Notes: a model not told the origin generated them from the letters alone. A stretch of DNA of 64,000 bases from Chaenocephalus aceratus (GCA_023974075.1 JAMFTG010000586.1:57657-121656), one strand, 5' to 3'; positions 1-12,325 are shown, numbered from the stretch's first letter. Made by a program: numbers and translations.

Positions 1-261
1 TGATCGATGATCTGATTGAATGTGATATGAATGATAAGTGCGACACGTCGGCGTCTTCTCTGCATACGGCAGTTTAAACTGTATTTCCTTTATCCTGTAA
101 TATGACTTGATAGATTTAAACACACACTGAGCTCTGATTTTCAGCAGGCGGTGCTTTCATTGAGTTGATCTCTTTTCTATAGACGCCGGAGGCGGGCAGC
201 GTCAGGTAAAAAAAAAAGGGACTTAGCCTTCCCACACCTGAGCCTCTGCGCCGCCTATGCC
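1..261. other. Unannotated sequence at window start
   Basis: Mixed-composition sequence with a short poly-A run near 207-217. The only open frame is about 60 codons, on the minus strand, and is not recognisable. I see no gene or transposon terminus here. Confidence 0.5.
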
Positions 262-380
262 TACATCTCTCAGCACCCATATGAACAGAACTGTACACAG
301 ATGTACTTTTTCATTATGGATATTTTACTAATCACTCCCCTTTTAAACTGTATTCTTGTGTTACTGTCCTATAGTATTTC
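262..380 (-). repeat. Dispersed repeat module, copy 1
   Basis: About 118 bp is the reverse complement, at roughly 95% identity by eye, of 29135-29253. The shared stretch runs from the CATCTCTCAGCA motif to the CCTATAGTATTT motif. Similarity stops abruptly on both sides. That is expected for an internal piece of an interspersed element whose termini have been lost. The family is not identified. Confidence 0.6.
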
Positions 381-1208
381 GTACCCGTTTTTAATTTATT
401 CTCTTATTTTTTAATAACTATAATGATCATATAAAGGTGTTCCTCGCAAATAAGTGTTTACATAAATGGTGACCAAACCGTTTGAGACCCACTGAGATAA
501 CTTACACTAAAGTGAACTATCTAACACTGAGAGTCCTTCACTGAGCTGAGGTTATACGATCCTCTCAGTCTGACAGGAGAGGACTCTCCTCCACCTTGGT
601 GTAGAAAAAGCTCTTATATCCGTTAGCATAGCTAGCTAACCAGATGCTAACAACAACATTCCACGTTACCGCTTGCGCACTCACAAAATGCGCTCGTGCC
701 AACACACCACACACACCACCACACACACAGAGCTGAGCTTGAATGAAACACAGAGCCCCAGAAGGTAGGCTACTTGTACTGTACTGCTACTTGTACTGTA
801 TCGCCACTGGCTTTCATCTAAACCCACAGCCACGTAATGATAACAAAACAAAGGGTCGGGGGTCATTGGTCAAGCAACACACCAATCAGAGAGCAGCAGT
901 GAGCACACCTCAGGCTGTGTTTTATATTTGTATTCTTTATTCTGACGTATTTCACACAAAAAACCTTTAGTGGAAACGTTTTCACTTATATGATTAAAAA
1001 AAACACAAAAAAACGGCAAAGTGGCAAGGCTTGCCCACCCTGCGTTGGCGGGGCACAGTGACTAAATTTGGGAGGGCATGGCCCGCGCATGGCCCGCGAA
1101 TGACCCCCATGACGCCGACCCTGCCTCCTCTGCTGCTCTCCCTGAGGTTTCTCTCCATGTTCCCCTTTAAAACTGTGGGGTTTTTCTCTGGAAGATTTTC
1201 CTTGTACG
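381..1208. other. Unannotated sequence
   Basis: No coding exon or transposon end is recognised. Open frames are 60-75 codons and overlap on opposite strands, which suggests chance. A short CAC-rich tract lies at 703-730 and an A-rich tract at 990-1015. The stretch 1020-1110 is GC-rich with repeated GGCCCGCG-type motifs. Confidence 0.5.
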
Positions 1209-1536
1209 ATGTGAGGGTCTAAGGACAGAGGTCTAATGACAGAGGGTCTAAGGACAGAGGGTCTGAGGACAGAGGGTCTAAGGACAGAGGGTCTGAGGAC
1301 AGGAGGGTCTAAGGACAGAGGGTCTGAGGACAGAGGGTCTAATGACCAGAGGGTCTGAGGACAGAGGGTTCTAAGGACAGAGGGTCTGAGGACAGAGGGT
1401 CTAAGTACAGAGGGTCTAAGGACAGAGGGTCTGAGGACAGAGGGTCTAAGGATAGAGGGTCTAAGGACAGAGGGTCTAAGGACAGAGGGTCTGAGGACAG
1501 AGGGTCTAAGGACAGAGGGTCTAAAGACAGAGGGTC
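1209..1536. repeat. 15-bp minisatellite
   Basis: About 21 head-to-tail copies of a 15-bp unit read as GGACAGAGGGTCTAA, with G/A variation near the end of the unit and single-base indels in a few copies. The strand is purine-rich. The array starts and stops abruptly in unique sequence, with no transposon ends visible around it. Confidence 0.95.
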
Positions 1537-3459
1537 TTGTAATTTGCTTTAAAGTGTCTCTACTGTAGGCTAATCTTTATTATATATACAGCACTTGGCT
1601 CGACCAAAAATCGTTTATAAATGTGCTATATAAATAAAACTTGATTTGATTTTTTTTGTATCCATATCTCTCGCTAGAATCTCCCACCATCCAACTAACA
1701 ACAACAACGTCAAGCCTTTGGGCTCTGAAAACTACCGGGGCGGGCCGAGGACAAATACCATGCGTTAATCGCACGTTAAAATAATTAGTGGCGTTAAAAA
1801 AAAAATCGCGTTATAAACGTAAGTGTGTTGGGATTTTCAGCGCACCTAACCTGGGAAATGATTTCCTCCCATCATTTTTAGTTTTTTAAATCTCTAAATC
1901 CTTTTGTTAAATCACACATTCCCAGTTTTTTACACTGAGTTCAGTTTGTTCAACTTGATCTATTAGGAAAAACCAAATTTTGAGTGGTACCAAAATCCAT
2001 ACAAGCAATGCGACCTCCCTCCGTTCAATCCAGAAAAATATATAAGTTATGAATCCCCGGCCCTCTTGTCTATTGATTTCCCCGTGGATGCCAAACACAG
2101 TTCATTTAATACAATTCATTTTTCTGTGAGAGTCAAAGGGAGAGAGGGTGAACACGTGAGAAGACGAGGAGAAAGAAAACCATCACATAGCTTCTGCTAG
2201 ATATCATACCGACTACCTTTCAAACACATTATTATTATTGAACAGATCATATTGCTGACATGCACATATGCAAATGTAACAAAGAAGACTTGCATATATT
2301 TGTGTTTGTTTGAGACCTGAATGCTGCTAAGGTGGGAATACTCAAAGATAAATTGTATAATTTTGTACTGAAATACAGACCAAGGCTTTTCTTGCTGATC
2401 CGAGAAGGATAAAAAAAAGGAGGGGAAAACTATTGGAGCATGAAATCAAAGAACAGCTCGATCCATTTACCTGACTGTCTGGCTCTCAGTGGGAGTGGGA
2501 AGAACTACTGGAGGAGGAACGAATCCCTATTGAGTTTTCCATGAGTGATGAGGAAAGTTAAATCAATATTACATTGCTTTATGCACCTACATTACTTCCT
2601 GGAAATCCTTACTAGCACTCTCAGTATGCTATATTTCCACATATCCATGATGGGACAAAACTCAAGGTGTGATTGGCGCTATACAGCAGATCCAGAATTT
2701 AGTTGTCCTTTCTGAGCTACCGTAGAAACTCGGTAGCGCAACACCATACACAGACAAATAAAAAATACCATAGTTACACTAATAGCTCTCTCTTTTCACT
2801 AAGCTTTAACTTGTCTTTTAGATGCTAACTTATTAGCACATTGCGTAACGTAGGACTATCTTAAAGAAGCTTATCCACTCACCCAGTACGTCTCTCAGTA
2901 ATTTAATTCTCAGCATATCGTTGATAACTTTTAGACAGCAGTCGTGTTTTCAAACTATATTTAAATCAGGATAATCATTTCCCTGCACGTCCAACCGTAC
3001 ATTTCTGGATTTGTCAGTTTTGTGGGCGAGTGCTTTGAGAATGTCGACCTTCGTCCTCACATGTCATGTCAGACAGGAAGAAAAAAAAACATCCGTACAG
3101 AGAGCGGATAATTTGATTAAGAGCCAAGGTTTAAGTGTTGCCAGTTTGTGGATAGAAGAGGCCAGAGAGGGTACAACCGATCTGATCGCTAAACAGAGCT
3201 GTGACAAATAGCTCTGACAATCCCGTCAGCGGGGCAAACATCGGGTGAGAGTCTGCAACTGAATAGAGAGCAGCCAGGCCCTGCATGACAAACCGCCTCA
3301 GACTGACAGTCTGTCTGCACGCAAACTCTCGGCTGTCAAGTGATGTGCAGTCAGTGCTCAGAGATTACGGAGTAAAACTCAGCCTTTCTGCTTTCCTTTT
3401 TTTCTCCCTCACTGTTTCCTTTCAACTTTTTTACACATATGCACGGGCTATCCGTCTCA
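1537..3459. other. Mostly unannotated; retrotransposon-like tail near 1600-1665
   Basis: At 1617-1661 the sequence GTGCTATATAAATAAA followed by a T-rich end resembles the 3' tails of fish non-LTR elements on the plus strand. At 1760-1820 repeated GTTAA/CGCGTTA motifs look like decayed transposon sequence. The rest is unique. ORFs of 60-73 codons (1907-2098 minus, 3011-3211 plus, 3285-3506 plus) have no recognised domain. Confidence 0.4.
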
Positions 3460-3467
3460 AATACCTG

Positions 3468-4963
3468 CGAGATGGCAAAAAGTACACACATCCTTTACTC
3501 AAGTAGAAGTACAGATACTCGTGTTTAAAATACTCTGGTAAAGTAGAAGTACTGAGTAAACTAGTCTCTGAACTGTACTTCAGTAGAAAGTACCCATAGC
3601 TAGCAGCTGTTTTAAAGAGTACCTGACCTCCCTTTATATTAATAGAACAATAATGTCCTTGTTAGCTAATGAATGTTTCCATGGTGACCAACGGCAACAT
3701 GACAACGTTTCCATTGGTCCCTCTTCTTCAGAGAAGACCAGGAAACGATGGATACACGGATCGTGTTCCAATCAATAGGCACGCACTGACTCTGAAGAAT
3801 AATGATCACGCACCAAACACACATTCAGACTAAAGGAACCAGCTGTTTGGAAAATGAGAGAAGTAGAAGTACAGGTATTTGAGTTCAACATGAGAGAAGT
3901 AGAAAGTACAGGTATTGAGTTCAACATGTAAGAAGTAGAAGTACAGGTATTGAGTTCAACATGTAAGAAGTAGAAGTACAGGTATTTGAGTTCAACATGT
4001 GAGAAGTAGAAAGTACAGGTATTTGTGTTCAACATGTAAGAAGTAGAAAGTACAGGTATTTGAGTTCAACATGTGAGAAGTAGAAAGTACAGGTATTTGT
4101 GTTCAACATGTGAGAAGTAGAAAGTACAGGTATTTGTGTTCAACATGTAAGAAGTAGAAAGTACAGGTATTTGGGTTTCAACATGTGAGAAGTAGAAAGT
4201 ACAGGTATTTGTGTTCAACATGTAAGAAGTAGAAAGTACAGGTATTTGTGTTCAACATGTGAGAAGTAGAAAGTACAGGTATTTGAGTTCAACATGCAAG
4301 AAGTAGAAAGTACAGGTATTTGTGTTCAACATGTGAGAAGTAGAAAGTACAGGTATTTGTGTTCAACATGTAAGAAGTAGAAAGTACAGGTATTTGTGTT
4401 CAACATGTAAGAAGTAGAAAGTACAGGTATTTGAGTTCAACATGTTAAGAAGTAGAAAGTACAGGTATTTGAGTTCAACATGTAAGAAGTAGAAAGTACA
4501 GGTATTTGTGTTCAACATGTGAGAAGTAGAAAGTACAGGTATTTGTGTTCAACATGTGAGAAGTAGAAAGTACAGGTATTTGGGTTCAACATGTGAGAAG
4601 TAGAAAGTACCGGTATTTGGGTTCAACATGTGATAAGTAGAAAGTACAGGTATTTGGGTTCACATGTGAGAAGTAGAAAGTACAGGTATTTGAGTTCAAC
4701 ATGTAAGAAGTAGAAAGTACAGGTATTTGAGTTCAACATGTAAGAAGTAGAAAGTACAGGTATTTGTGTTCAACATGTAAGAAGTAGAAAGTACAGGTAT
4801 TTGAGTTCAACATGTAAGAAGTAGAAAGTACAGGTACTTGGGTTCAACATGTAAGAAGTCAAAGTAAAAGGTCTTCAGAAAATAAGTAGTAAAGTACTGA
4901 TACCAGAAAAATGTACTTAAGTACAGTAACAAAGTATTTGTACTCCAGTACTTCCCACCACTG
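3468..4963. mobile_element. hAT-like nonautonomous transposon with internal minisatellite
   Basis: The right end is ...CCCACCACTG, the inverse of the hAT-type start CAGTGGTGGG. The left end, CGAGATGGCAAAAAGTAC, is a decayed version of the same terminus. Flanking 8-mers are AATACCTG (3460-3467) and GATACCTG (4964-4971), a near-perfect 8-bp target-site duplication as hAT elements make. Subterminal sequence is rich in GTACTT/AAGTAC motifs on both sides. There is no transposase ORF. About 1 kb of the interior is the 37-bp minisatellite listed separately. The hAT assignment is inference from termini and TSD length. Confidence 0.75.
3856..4860. repeat. 37-bp minisatellite inside the hAT-like element
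   Basis: About 27 copies of a 37-bp unit containing GAAGTAGAAAGTACAGG and TTCAACATG. Copies differ mainly at GTG/GAG/GGG before TTCAACATG and at TAA/TGA after it. The unit's core (AGTAGAAGTACAG) also occurs in the element's own left arm at about 3504-3518, so the array probably grew from transposon sequence. The minus-strand ORF at 3772-4035 is only a translation of this repeat. Confidence 0.95.
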
Positions 4964-4971
4964 GATACCTG

Positions 4972-5706
4972 ACATAAAATGTTTAAATTATATTAAATAA
5001 AGTTTGTAAACTGCTACAAGATGTTTGTCAAAGTCTGCCTGGAAAGATCCTTAATTAAAGAGGACATATTTTTGCAATAAATAACATGTAAAGTAATTAT
5101 TTGCATGTGTGTTTACTGGCCATACATTACAATAATCCATTGCTGGAGGAAACGTTGGTGTTGGATTAATGCAAGCCCAACTGTATGCAAAACAGTAGTC
5201 ACCGTTCTGTAGCAGCATTATAAAAACGTTATCCATTTTTATTGTCAATGTAACAAAGACTTAATAATGGTGCAATCTATCTGGAAATGCCAAGTGCATT
5301 ACTGTAAGTGCATACCGTTTTTTGAAAGACCACAAAACTAAACTGCAATTTTCAAACATGTTTTCAGATAATATGTCTTCTTGATTACGGTCCAATTCCT
5401 GGTAGTGCTTACATGATTAAAATAATAACATTTGAAAAAAAGCAACATCTCATTAAAAACATTGCCTTGGAAAACTGTCTTTGGAAATGCATTATTGGAA
5501 CTACTTTCTGCTGAAAAAATACTCCCGATGAAAATGTTTGAAAGCAAATTCTGTGAAGCAGGGTTGGGTAACAACGCAACACTATCTAGGTTTCTCTGTG
5601 TTGCTATAGTTGCTGATTATCTTGAGAGATATGTAATGATGAACAATCCTCTCACAGCCTTTATACTCACTCTTGCAGGACCAGACGCATTAACCATTAG
5701 TTATTT
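4972..5706. other. Unannotated sequence
   Basis: AT-rich unique sequence. Overlapping opposite-strand frames at 5338-5574 (minus) and 5432-5710 (plus, 92 codons) show no recognisable domain and are treated as chance ORFs. Confidence 0.5.
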
Positions 5707-6057
5707 GTAACCCTTGTGTTGTGTTCGAAAGCTGTTACCGCTCATGGTGTTCGCGGGTTAATTTTCACCCGTGATTTATCTCAGTCTAAAGTCAAAGATG
5801 AATCTTGATTGGTCCAAATTTGCCCCTGAGTCACCCACAACAATTCTGCTGGGTCTCCCCAGACCCGAACACCAAATTATACACTTTTTTTTTAGAGACC
5901 TTCAGACTTGGCTAAAAATCTGTTTTGTAGTGTTTATATAGCCGTTGTGGAGGATATCATGAAACCTTGTTCCGATACAAAAAATTTGAGCGGAGTTATT
6001 ATATAATTTTAACTTGAAACGGGTCACGGGGGACCCCAACACAACACTAAGGGTTAA
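5707..6057. mobile_element. TTAA-flanked nonautonomous DNA transposon (piggyBac/Kolobok-type target)
   Basis: Termini are inverted repeats. The left end reads GTAA-CCCTTGTGTTGTGTT and the right end reads AACACAACACTAAGGG-TTAA. The right flank is an intact TTAA and the left is a one-base variant, GTAA. Subterminal CGGGT/ACCCG motifs occur at both ends. About 343 bp with no transposase. TTAA targeting is known for piggyBac and Kolobok superfamilies, and I cannot separate them here. Related in design to 36552-37201 and 38676-39286. Confidence 0.65.
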
Positions 6058-7924
6058 GATCAAGGCAAGATCACAAGGTGCATTTTATCAAATCTAAATA
6101 CATGTGTTATCCTGAGCATGATACGTATAGGTAGAACTCCAATGCAATGAATGGAACTTAGTTATACTACTGTATAATGTAATGTAATGCTAATTCTAGT
6201 GAAGTGCAGTTTATGGGAAACAGACTGGTTTTAGAAACTACCAGAGACAGTGTCACATGTGTGTTACTGAAAGTGTGATCTCACACCAGCCAAAGCCATG
6301 TGCATCTTCCAAACACAAAAGTCAGTCACAGAAAGACAATGCAAACGTCTCAGAGGTTCCTGTAAAAATAAACCAAAACAACACATTTTAAGGCGCTGTT
6401 AAACATCATCAGCAACGATGCATGCAACAGCGCACAAGATCAACGGATGAAAGGAGAGCTTGTTAGAGTGCAAGCTGTGGTACAAGAGCCTATCGAAGAG
6501 ATTTCCATATTGGCAGATGCACATTACCGTGAGACTTAATGTCTATATTTGCATACAAATCAAACTACACAAATTATTTTGATGAAGCCTTAAAGTATCT
6601 TCACCATGTGTGTTACATAGTAGGAGCTCAGAAGTCAGGTGCTGTTTCTCTCAATCCAATTAGAAGATGCCTCATCATTCTTCACACCTTTTTGGAGATT
6701 CAAGTTCCTGAGAATTCCCCGGGGCAATAACACAACTCCTGAAGTTTTCCAAACAAATATTGGCCGGGTAAGGATGTTTCATAGAGAACAGAAACTAGAA
6801 AGTAGGAACAATAACTAGAACTAGAAGGTGCAAAATAATGTCATTCAGATCTGCTAAAAATGGGTGAATCCGTTCTGCCTTGTAGTTTTCCCATAATCAT
6901 GCTTACTGTACAATCAGTCATACAGATAAGAAAACAGAACCTCCTTTATGGGGCTTTCAATGAAAAATGTTATTCAGCATAAAACTCAATGGCAAGCACC
7001 TGATCATCCATGACGAAATGTATCATTGGAAACCCTTGAGTTCACCATGATCAGATTTATGATAATTTTAGAGACCCTCAAAGACGCTTCAAGTATTATT
7101 TTAGTTTTTTATTTACTGACATCAATGTTTTTACCATGGATAACACTGTGAACATTAGGACAACAGGAGACATGTTGACCATAATGTCCACCACTTTTCT
7201 GAAATATGATGAAGGTCATACTTCTGGAAAGGTCGTTTGTATATAAACCAAAGAAAAATGGGCCAAGAACAGAGCCCTGTGGGACTCCTGTTCACTCTTT
7301 GGTAACAATCTATACAAATCAAATCGGCATTGCCCTAGCATGCTTTCAGAATACAATGTCTACAAAAATCAGCCCCTAGTTTACAAGTAGAGGATAAAGC
7401 CTCATGACAGCCTTCCCTTCACTTCAACACAGAACCTCAGCTCCCAGAAGGACGACCAACTAGAGTTTGAGGTGATGGCTGTTCATCCGATATCTTCCAC
7501 CTTGCTTTGGGGAATACGTTCAAATACACAGCGCTGAGAAACACTTCAAAGAGAAGAGCCCACATGTGCATGCAGCATAACGGGTGAAGAGAGGCCACTC
7601 TTTGGTTTCCCTGATAACCTGATTGTTGCAAACAACAATAAGCTGAAAGCAAACATAGCAGTTCTATCTAAATGACTGCACTCAGAGTACTTGACTGTGT
7701 TACACAAAGGACAAAGAGGAATAGAGAAACAAAGGAAGGGCAGGGGAATGTCTGGCCATCAATAAGTGATAAAAGCGTGCAGGCATCCGGAGATTGTAAC
7801 AGCCAGAGGCTTTATCAACCAAAGAAATAGCCCGAAGTTTACCCAGTTGTGTCCTGAGACCTGCACACATTGCTCTGTAATAACGACACTTTGAAGTTCC
7901 TTACAGACAGGGTTTGGCTTTATT
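6058..7924. other. Unannotated sequence
   Basis: About 1.9 kb with no recognised gene. ORFs are at most 71 codons (6539-6730 plus, 7437-7652 minus). At 7240-7310 the phrase GGGCCAAGAACAGAGCCC resembles text common in fish interspersed repeats and may be decayed retrotransposon, at low confidence. Confidence 0.4.
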
Positions 7925-8429
7925 CAATTACTTTTATCTTATTTTATTTAACCTTTATTTAACCAGATAAAAAGCATTGAGATACAATCTAATTTACAAT
8001 GCTGACCTGGCCAACAAGGCAGCAACGTTACACATTATTACACATAACACAGACATGTAAAATACAGAGAACACAACTAAGAAAACAAAAGATGAAAAAG
8101 CAGTCACTACATTGAGCACATGAGGACAGTAGGAAAGGCACTACTTATTACTGCAAGAGCAGCTGGTGGTAAGGACCTCAGACAACTTCAACTTAAAACA
8201 TGCTATTGAGACAAGTGCCCTCAGTTTGAGGCGTGATTGAAGGTCATTCCAAGACCAAGGACCAGAATGAAAAAGACTCCTTTTCCCAGCCTCAGTCCGC
8301 ACGGCAGGAACCTGGACCGTATCCAGGCTCTGGGTCTGAGGTTGTAAGAGTCACAAACTGGGGCATATCTGGCACATATGTACAGTGGAAGCTTACCTAA
8401 AATGGCTTTATACATTAATAAAAACCAAT

Positions 8430-8755
8430 AAACTGGTTGTCATACTATATCTTAGATATTTTTATTTAAGTGTATTTGAACTGTACTAAGTATTACGTTC
8501 GTAACCTGAATTTAAATCAGGCTTTGTAATTATTTGAGTGACCGAGATGTAAGTGTATTTCAAGTGTACTATGTATTAATTTATTGAGCTATACTTAAAT
8601 CAGGTTTTAAAATGGTTTGACTGATAGAGATCATGCAATGTTATTATTTGTTTATTGATTGTTATGAACCTGTCTGAGGACCACAGATGGAAATTAGCTA
8701 TTAGCTATAATCTGGCATCTCTTCTCTTTGCTGAGATTAATGTTTTTGCATGCAT
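8430..8755. mobile_element. Probable insertion within the non-LTR element
   Basis: Separates two adjacent pieces of the RT-derived protein (RRMQH... and ...MYKAILGKLP). It contains repeated GTGTATTT...TGTACTA(A/T)GTATTA and AAATCAGG(C/T)TT motifs in two degenerate direct copies (8468-8523 and 8550-8606), and ACCACAGATGGAAATTAGC near 8680-8700. That last phrase recalls fish LINE 3' UTRs. TA-rich short repeats occur at both junctions, but I cannot define an exact TSD. Confidence 0.4.
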
Positions 8756-8822
8756 GGTCCTTCTATAAATAAATACAAAACAAAATGCTGCATCCTACGC
8801 ATAGTAAGTGAGGACCATCCAG

Positions 8823-9149
8823 TTAGGCTGTACAGTGTGCTTGATGAGTCCTATCGGGTGCATCTGATATATAACGCAGTGCAGCGTGGGAGAGTGGGTC
8901 AAGTTGGGCCAACACAGTGGGACAGGCAAATCTATAAATGGTGTCACCGTAGTCCAGCTGGGACAGGAATAAGCCAGAGACCAACCTTTTACGGGATGAA
9001 GCTGAAAAACAACATTTAAGTCGGTAAAGGAAGCCAAGAAGGAATTTCAATGTCTTTGTTAGAACTTCAGCGTGGTGTTTGAAGTTCAGATTTCTGTCCA
9101 ACCAAAAGCCCAGATATTTGTAGGTATCGACAAACTCAATTAATATCAA
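8823..9149 (-). pseudogene. Reverse-transcriptase fragment of a non-LTR element
   Basis: A 108-codon frame containing YKYLGFWLDRNLNFKHH, GFLYRLKCCF, LSQLDYGDTIYRFA and ALRYISDAPDRTHQ. This is the typical text downstream of the catalytic YADD block in jockey/L2-type RT proteins of fish. The YADD motif itself is absent, so only the thumb region remains. The frame ends in a stop near 8825, and homologous residues (LTGWSSLTMRRMQH) continue in a different frame, so it is frameshifted and non-functional. Clade assignment is by recall only. Confidence 0.8.
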
Positions 9150-9150
9150 A

Positions 9151-10847
9151 GGACTTTACAGCCAATAAGTACTGATCTTAAAACTCCACATGGATGTTTC
9201 CAAAATAGAAGTTGCATTCAAACTCTAGCTTGATGCTAATAAATATACTCTCATAGTTTACCGTCAATCATAAACAGCTGACAATTCCTAAATACATTGG
9301 ACCACATCGTGCTTTAATAGATTTCAGTGAAGAAGACAACACTTGTTGCCTCATAGAGAAACTATTATGTTTTTAAATGAAGACGGATTAAGACAAATTA
9401 TATTTACTGAAGAAAATGTTGATAAGAATAGTTTAATATTATATAACAAGAATAATGATACGTTAGAAAACGTTTTTTCCAGAAGGGGACCATAATGTTT
9501 TTTGTATAGATGGTATTGTGATTTATCTGTCACATGAATAATGGCCAGTATTTAATGAAATCAGAAGCCGCCTCAGACACCTCCCTGTTGAAGTGAAGAT
9601 ATGCAGAGCTCTTTGAAGCATGGTGTTCTAGCTTTGAATCATTAGCATGTCTTACATTATTTATGTGAAGTCATTAATGGCGTTAATGTCGTCCTACATG
9701 TGATATAATGGTAGCGTATAATGTATCAGGAATACGACATTTACTCGTACAGCCATACACCAGCACGTAACATTGTATTATTCTTTCCTAATGTCCTTCA
9801 GTGTAAAAATTGACTCTATGAATAAGTGAGCTCGTCCCCTCCAGTCCAGGAAGCCATTATTGAGTTACTTAAATGAAAATTGAACAAACTGCTCTAAATT
9901 GCAGAGCGATGGGGAACTTAACTGAAGGTTACATTTGCATAGCATCTCTCTCTATTGACTTGTAACCTGAACACGAGGTGAGTGTTTCCTCTGACAGCTG
10001 CAGCATGCGGGAGAGACGAAGCCCTCGGCTGTGTAAAGGCTCGCGGAAAAGTGTTTGTCACACACGCTGAAGCCTGATATTTCTTTATTCAGACGACAAG
10101 CTTTTCCCTCTTCTTCACGGCGCCACGGGCACGCACAGCAACACCGACAGGAAGAGCCTTTGGTGCCGAAATGTCTTGCAAATTGACTCGTTACTGAATG
10201 TGGAGTCGCTCAGGTGGGAAGGAGCAGAAAGACAATGTCTCTGCTCAAGAGAAATGGGGCATGGACGGCGGCCGCTGCCCTCTATCTCTTCTTGACACAA
10301 TTAGATCCCCAAGAAAAACTCCTCAAGGAAATTGACTTTTGAATCGCGGCCCATAATCATTTGCAAACCTACAATAATGGTGATTTTTCCCTTCATATTA
10401 AGACATATTTGGGGTTTCTCGCCCCCCGCGAGTTACCGACTCTCATTAATTTAATCAAACACTTCACCCATGGTAGTTATCGCTGGGTCATGCCCCATTA
10501 TAAATACAGTTTTCTCTATTTATGCACACAGGGGCTCCCAGAGGGTTTGCGGAGTAAGTGATTAATTTGATTGGTTTCCCCCTCCGGCGGTACAGCCACA
10601 GACTTTCCGAGAGTTTCTTTTTCCCGTTGCGCTGAGCAGATGGGAGCTGCTGCCGCTCCGCAGTGAAATGTATATCTCACCTCTGTGCAGCACTTTGATA
10701 AACACCGTGTTGTTGTTCTCCTCGTGATAAAACCAAACACTGGTACATGACAAAATGCGTTAATTGCTTGGTTAATGCTTAGTTAAATTAATTGGTGTAT
10801 ACTTTTAAGAACATTCAGGGTTTATTTGAGCCTAAGCTTACATCTTA
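9151..10847. other. Unannotated sequence; possible conserved noncoding DNA at 10280-10600
   Basis: No gene or transposon end recognised. Open frames are at most about 75 codons. The part 10280-10600 is repeat-free with TTAAT/ATTA-rich words (CACAATTAGATC, CATTAATTTAATC, GATTAATTTGATTGG) typical of fish developmental enhancers. That is only a compositional impression. Confidence 0.35.
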
Positions 10848-10912
10848 CAGGTCTCCCTTGAAAAAGAGATGGATGATCTCAATGGGACGACCTGGTTAAA
10901 TAAAGGTTTGAT
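10848..10912 (+). mobile_element. Non-LTR retrotransposon 3' tail
   Basis: GTCTCCCTTGAAAAAGAG followed by GATCTCAATGGGACG and CCTGGTTAAATAAAGG. This is the same tail type as at 7945-7995 in the opposite orientation. Severely 5' truncated. Confidence 0.7.
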
Positions 10913-11779
10913 TATAATAATATGTACTACGTGGGATAAAATAAAGTCTTTGTCAATACTTGGCATCTATTCTTTCGAGCATATATTCATTGTGATAAAA
11001 ACAACATCAATGATACATGCAACATATCCTCATACAACAACTTTCATTTTTCGTGCAATTTCTTACGAATGTCCACTAAGACTTTCTATGACCATAATGC
11101 AATATACTTATATATATACTTTTTATTATGAGCCAATAGAACCCTGACCAACCATCAAACAAATTAGTTTGTCAAAATATATTGTTACAAATATATAGAT
11201 GAACAATTAAAAAGAAAGTAGTACAAATAGAGGATTGTCTTAAGGTTACTAAAGATAACATGAAATCTAATGAAATATCCATAAACTATGTATTTCAGTC
11301 AGGGGTTCAGTTGCATTTATTCACACCTAAAATGTTCCTGATGAACCAATAAAGACTTTCTCATTAGTGCTTTTTATTACGGTAGGGGTTTAAAATTAAG
11401 TGTTTGTGTTCAGATTGGATTTAATTGGATTGAGGACGTGTTCCCTATTCCCTTTCTCATCCTTAAGCAACAAAAGACTGCTGAATAAAAAATGCAGAGC
11501 CCGCGTCACATGACACCGTCAATGTGAGGAGACAAAGGGAAAGAGACACACCTGCATCTATGCACATCCCATTAATCTTGTTATAGTCCCGTCCTCTTTC
11601 TTACTGTTAAATATGCATTCAATAGAATGGAGTCATTGAGTGTATTTGGCATATAAAAGATATGGGCTCATCATTAAAAATCCATGTAAGCCCTTTAAAG
11701 CTGAAGAGAGGTGATTTCATGCTTGGCTGCATCGTTTCGTAGCTGCTACACTCCACTGCCGCCACCTTCGCCACAATAC

Positions 11780-11841
<62 letters not shown>

Positions 11842-12325
11842 CTGGGCCTCCTACAGTGACGTCCTTGGCTCTGCCTCCCCCGTGCGAGGCTCGCTGGGAT
11901 GGATGCTGTGTCTGAACTAATGGAGCAGGGAGAACACAGGCTGGCTGTGAATAGAAGGAGGTGGAGGAGAGTCAGGGTGCTCTTCAAGCGCCTCTTTGAG
12001 CTCTCACAACAGCAGGTTACTGTCATCGCGCTTTTTCGGAGAGAGGAGTAATATTTAGTGGCTGCCGGATCTTCTTCCCTCGGGGGTGTTAGGGCTTCAA
12101 TTTAAAAAGGTCCCCTGGATGTGTTCACATGCAGCGTTTAAACGTCTGGGGATTTCTAAACAAAAGTACTTTATCTTGAAATACAATTAATATCTGATCA
12201 TTTCTTTCCATTGTGATGTCTCTGTTCATTATATCTTACCACTTTTAAACCCTAACCCTAAACACTAGCGGTTGTATTCAATTATTTGTCACTGTATTCT
12301 AATTGTGTTCACATGCAACATTTCC
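10913..12325. other. Unannotated sequence with one CA tract
   Basis: AT-rich to 11400, then mixed. No recognised gene. The 135-codon minus-strand frame at 11619-12026 runs through the (CA)n tract and is a chance ORF. ACCCTAACCCTAAAC at 12248-12262 is a minimal telomere-like motif. Confidence 0.5.
11783..11838. repeat. (CA)n microsatellite
   Basis: 56 bp of uninterrupted CA dinucleotides. Confidence 0.98.

Larger units (their letters stand above)
7925..9150 (-). mobile_element. Degraded non-LTR retrotransposon (RT thumb region to 3' tail), split by an insertion
   Basis: Minus-strand 3' portion of a LINE. The tail at 7945-7995 reads, inverted, as ...ATCTCAATG...CTGGTTAAATAAAGG, the same tail as the plus-strand copy at 10848-10912. 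Coding debris lies at 8221-8415 and 8823-9149. The order fits one RT C-terminal region: YKYLGFWLD, then LDYGDTIYRFA, then a frameshift into the RRMQH region, then MYKAILGKLPLYI. Between these, about 8430-8755 has no matching coding sequence and appears to be inserted DNA. 5' truncated, as is usual for LINEs. Confidence 0.75.

Noticed and set aside
3772..4035. 87-codon minus-strand frame with a repeated HVELNTCT pattern
   Set aside because: Translation of the 37-bp minisatellite and its edge.
11619..12026. 135-codon minus-strand ORF
   Set aside because: Its middle is a (CA)n tract; no recognisable domain.
12248..12262. Telomere-like CCCTAA motif
   Set aside because: Only two units; too short to interpret.
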